NCBI GenBank assembly: GCA_021464525.1
Contig: JADRCO010000416.1
Coordinates: forward strand, 1 to 34,168
Source of the DNA: Rhizophagus sp. LPA8_4_AMF
Lineage: Eukaryota > Glomeromycota > Glomeromycetes > Glomerales > Glomeraceae
Direction: 5' to 3'
DNA length: 34,168 nt
Positions within the stretch are counted from its first letter, which is position 1. Each line of letters begins with the position of its first letter. The notes below the pieces were generated by a model, which made no database searches, had not been told where the DNA came from, and was given only the letters and a program-made list of their open reading frames with translations. Below are positions 32,006 to 34,168 of this stretch, one piece after another. A program made the translations under genes and the position numbers.

Positions 32006-33538
32006 TTAACATTTAGCAATCCCTCTACGGCTTATGACATCAAAATGTCTATCAGTCATACAAGAACAACGAGTTAAATCCACCTTTTTTAAACTAGCAC
32101 GACAAACTGAAAGAAAATGTTCTAATGATCTCTCAGTAAAAGTCCAACCTCCGATATGTCCATCCCTAATTGTTAAAGAACGCAATGCAGCTGGAACAAG
32201 AATCCCTAATTGTGTTAAAGATTCATTTGCATCAAAATCATCACCACTAAATGAAAATTCTTTAAGCTGTTTACAATGACTAAAAAGAAGTAAAATTTCA
32301 TTTATCCATAGAACTGGTAAATGAAGAAATGAAATATTTGAACATTGCTTAGAAATCGATTCAATTATTTGCGAACCATCTTTTGGATCCGCTCGAATCC
32401 ACCATAAGGATATCTTCTTTAAACTACTCTTTGTATTATAAAATATCTCTTCCCAAAACTCATGTTGTGGAAGTGGATAAAGAGGATTCCATTCGTTGCA
32501 AAAGTCAAACTCTTCCAATTGTAGAAAAGAAGTTAATGGCATCATTCGATCATCGGGAGGAATGAAACAATTATGAATTTTCAATGATTTTAAATTTTTG
32601 CAAGCGGGTAGCAACATTATACTACCACAATCTTGTTCTTCTCTAAAGTCCGTATACATTAATTCTAGAGTTTGTAAAGTCTTCGATTGAGAAATAAGAG
32701 AATCTACTAAGAATGCTACTAAACGTTTGTATCCATATAAACAAATACTTTCTAAGCGTGTTTGACTTTCGATAAGAGTAGCGTAACTCATTGCATCAGA
32801 ATCATAATGAGTTTTCCACTGTATTGTTAAGGGAAACCCCACGAAAATTCTACGTAATTCCGAGCAGACTTTTGATATAGCAAGTAAAAGTTCAGATTTA
32901 TTGTCACCCAAACAAATAAGCTCCCGTAGATTTGCTAAGTAATTCGAAGTATCTGAAGAGGAAGGCAAAAAAGGAAAATCACTTTGAATGGCTCTACTGT
33001 GTAAAAAAAGATCATGAAAAATCCTACACCGATTCTTAAAGAGATTACATAATTCTCTTGCTACAAGAATGGTTTTTCTTTCATTCTCTTCTCCGACACA
33101 ATCTTCGACACGATCCTCTTGGTGTTCGCTATCCGGTTTGATTTCTTCCTCATAATTTAAGACACGATATAGCCAACAAGATATTAACCACTGTGAAATC
33201 GACCAAAACATGCAATCATAATCGAGAGCACGTAAGAAAGAACCATAATCAAAAATAGGTGAAATTGATGTAAGATGGTATCTAATACCATTATTATACA
33301 AGACTTTCTTTGATTCTTCTGGTAAGCAGGCAACGTAGGTTTGAATCAAATTTGTCGCTGAGGTTTGTGTAATCGAATAACGCCAGGGACGACTCCATAA
33401 AATACTGATCGTATTATGACACCAAAAGCGATTCACCAGTAAACATGAATGCAACGTTTTGTTATCGTCTTCGTTATATGAAATAATTTGCTGTAAACAT
33501 TCTGCTGAAAGGCCTTGGGCCATGTTTAATGTAAACAA
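32006..33538 (-). CDS. F-box protein with leucine-rich-repeat-like C-terminus, 510 aa
   Basis: An intronless frame. Residues about 8-52 are an F-box (GLSAECLQQIISYNEDDNKT...CLLVNRFWCHNTISILWSRP), the Skp1-binding part of an SCF ligase. The following RYSITQTSATNLIQTYVACLPEE segment and the later LRELICLG, LQTLELMYTDF, CKNLKSLKIHNCFIP, LQLEEFDF, LKKISLWWI and LKKVDLTRCSCMTDRHFDVISRRG segments are irregular leucine-rich repeats. This is the common Rhizophagus F-box/LRR layout of about 500 residues. The substrate is unknown. The first in-frame ATG is used, and MAQGLSAEC six residues in is an equally good start. The last repeat is followed closely by the stop, so the C-terminus may be slightly shortened relative to relatives. 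Confidence 0.88.
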   Translation of the reverse strand: MFTLNMAQGLSAECLQQIISYNEDDNKTLHSCLLVNRFWCHNTISILWSRPWRYSITQTSATNLIQTYVACLPEESKKVLYNNGIRYHLTSISPIFDYGSFLRALDYDCMFWSISQWLISCWLYRVLNYEEEIKPDSEHQEDRVEDCVGEENERKTILVARELCNLFKNRCRIFHDLFLHSRAIQSDFPFLPSSSDTSNYLANLRELICLGDNKSELLLAISKVCSELRRIFVGFPLTIQWKTHYDSDAMSYATLIESQTRLESICLYGYKRLVAFLVDSLISQSKTLQTLELMYTDFREEQDCGSIMLLPACKNLKSLKIHNCFIPPDDRMMPLTSFLQLEEFDFCNEWNPLYPLPQHEFWEEIFYNTKSSLKKISLWWIRADPKDGSQIIESISKQCSNISFLHLPVLWINEILLLFSHCKQLKEFSFSGDDFDANESLTQLGILVPAALRSLTIRDGHIGGWTFTERSLEHFLSVCRASLKKVDLTRCSCMTDRHFDVISRRGIAKC

Positions 33539-34168
33539 AAATGGAAGATCTGATTTTTGACTTTAGGTTTATAATCTAAATCGTAATTGAATAATTAATT
33601 GAATAATATATAGATGGATGATTTTATGATAAGGCCACTTCAAAATTCAAAGTTGCTTGAAGTACAGTGCTTAAAATAGGAATTGAATTTTACCGGCCAA
33701 GAGTCCGGAATAAAAATATTTTACCGGCTGATGAGGATCTGGAATGAAAATATTTTATAGAATTTATTAATTTTTAGTAAAGTTAAATATTATATTACTT
33801 TTATTCTAAATTAACTTTTCATATTAAAAAGAACATTAAACTATTCTTTTATTTTAATTTTTTTTGACAAGTCATTTATCTATATAATACTTGCAAAGTT
33901 TTAAAAAATTTTTTGAGGGGGATTTTTAAAAACCGGATTTTGCCGGAATTTATAGTACTATTTTAAGCACATTATTAAATTTGTACAAACCACGTGATAG
34001 GAGCTGCCGATCATAGGGTTAAAGGGTTTTATAAGACTTTATATTTAATACCTAATTTTGGGGTCGTCTAAAGCCATGTTCGATCACGTGACTTCGAAAA
34101 AATCGTTTTTTTAAAATAAAACTTTTCGCTGCATATACAACCTTTTCAAACACATATACTAGATGTAT
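33539..34168. other. right-edge intergenic stretch with repeats and two CACGTG sites
   Basis: No gene is seen. It contains the inverted-repeat pair described separately (33667-33970) and CACGTG E-boxes at 33991-33996 and 34085-34090, lying 450-550 bp upstream of the F-box start. It may carry the promoter of that gene and of one beyond the window. Confidence 0.45.
33667..33970. mobile_element. probable 304-bp inverted-repeat element
   Basis: The 13-bp arms GTGCTTAAAATAG (33667-33679) and its exact complement (33958-33970) face each other. Just inside both ends lie related TTTTACCGG / CCGG motifs, and the left side holds two imperfect ~40-bp copies (ttttaccggc...gaataaaaata and ttttaccggc...gaatgaaaata). 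No convincing target-site duplication was found, so the class is open. Confidence 0.5.

Overview
This window reads as nuclear DNA of a filamentous fungus, most likely an arbuscular-mycorrhizal (Glomeromycotina, Rhizophagus-like) species. It is strongly AT-rich. Almost every gene is split by short introns (mostly 74-115 nt, GT-AG, one probable GC-AG). Two intronless F-box proteins are present, proteins carry poly-Asn and Ser/Asn-rich stretches, and small inverted-repeat transposons lie between the genes. The taxon is inferred from these features and from family resemblance, not from a search.

Layout. Positions 1-5500 are nearly gene-free: a 759-bp inverted-repeat element, a decayed ~118-bp tandem repeat, and a broken gene resembling the Uma2/DUF820 nuclease-like proteins. 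From 5.5 to 10.4 kb there is an intronless orphan gene with a repetitive N-terminus, a 120-bp hAT-type MITE with a perfect 8-bp target duplication, a YTP1-like multi-pass membrane protein, and a foldback repeat. From 10.4 to 17 kb three housekeeping genes lie on the minus strand: UFD1 (Cdc48/p97 adaptor), the mitochondrial carnitine/acylcarnitine carrier, and a DNAJC11-type mitochondrial J-protein. From 17.1 to 24.7 kb three genes lie on the plus strand: a small VanZ-like membrane protein, an unrecognised Ser-rich protein with a decayed copy of its last exon downstream, and a 1596-residue protein joining an N-terminal membrane region to an IML2/TTC39 TPR domain. From 25 to 34 kb there is an F-box protein with a zinc-binding-like Cys cluster, then a protein combining a degenerate Nudix domain, two TTP-type CCCH zinc fingers and a C-terminal W2 domain. 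These are followed by a basic Arg/Gly-rich protein with an AT-hook-like motif and a second F-box protein.

Exon structures were assembled by hand from splice motifs, reading phase and family resemblance. For all spliced genes the phases close exactly. The least certain joins are the ATG-only first exon of UFD1 and one acceptor in the DNAJC11 gene. There is no operon-like or cluster logic: neighbours are functionally unrelated. Two divergent pairs share short promoter regions (16912-17129 and 26064-26564).

The best candidates for something new are the Nudix-CCCH-CCCH-W2 protein, whose Nudix box lacks most catalytic acids while both zinc fingers are intact, and the membrane-IML2 fusion, which is encoded across one uninterrupted 2-kb exon.
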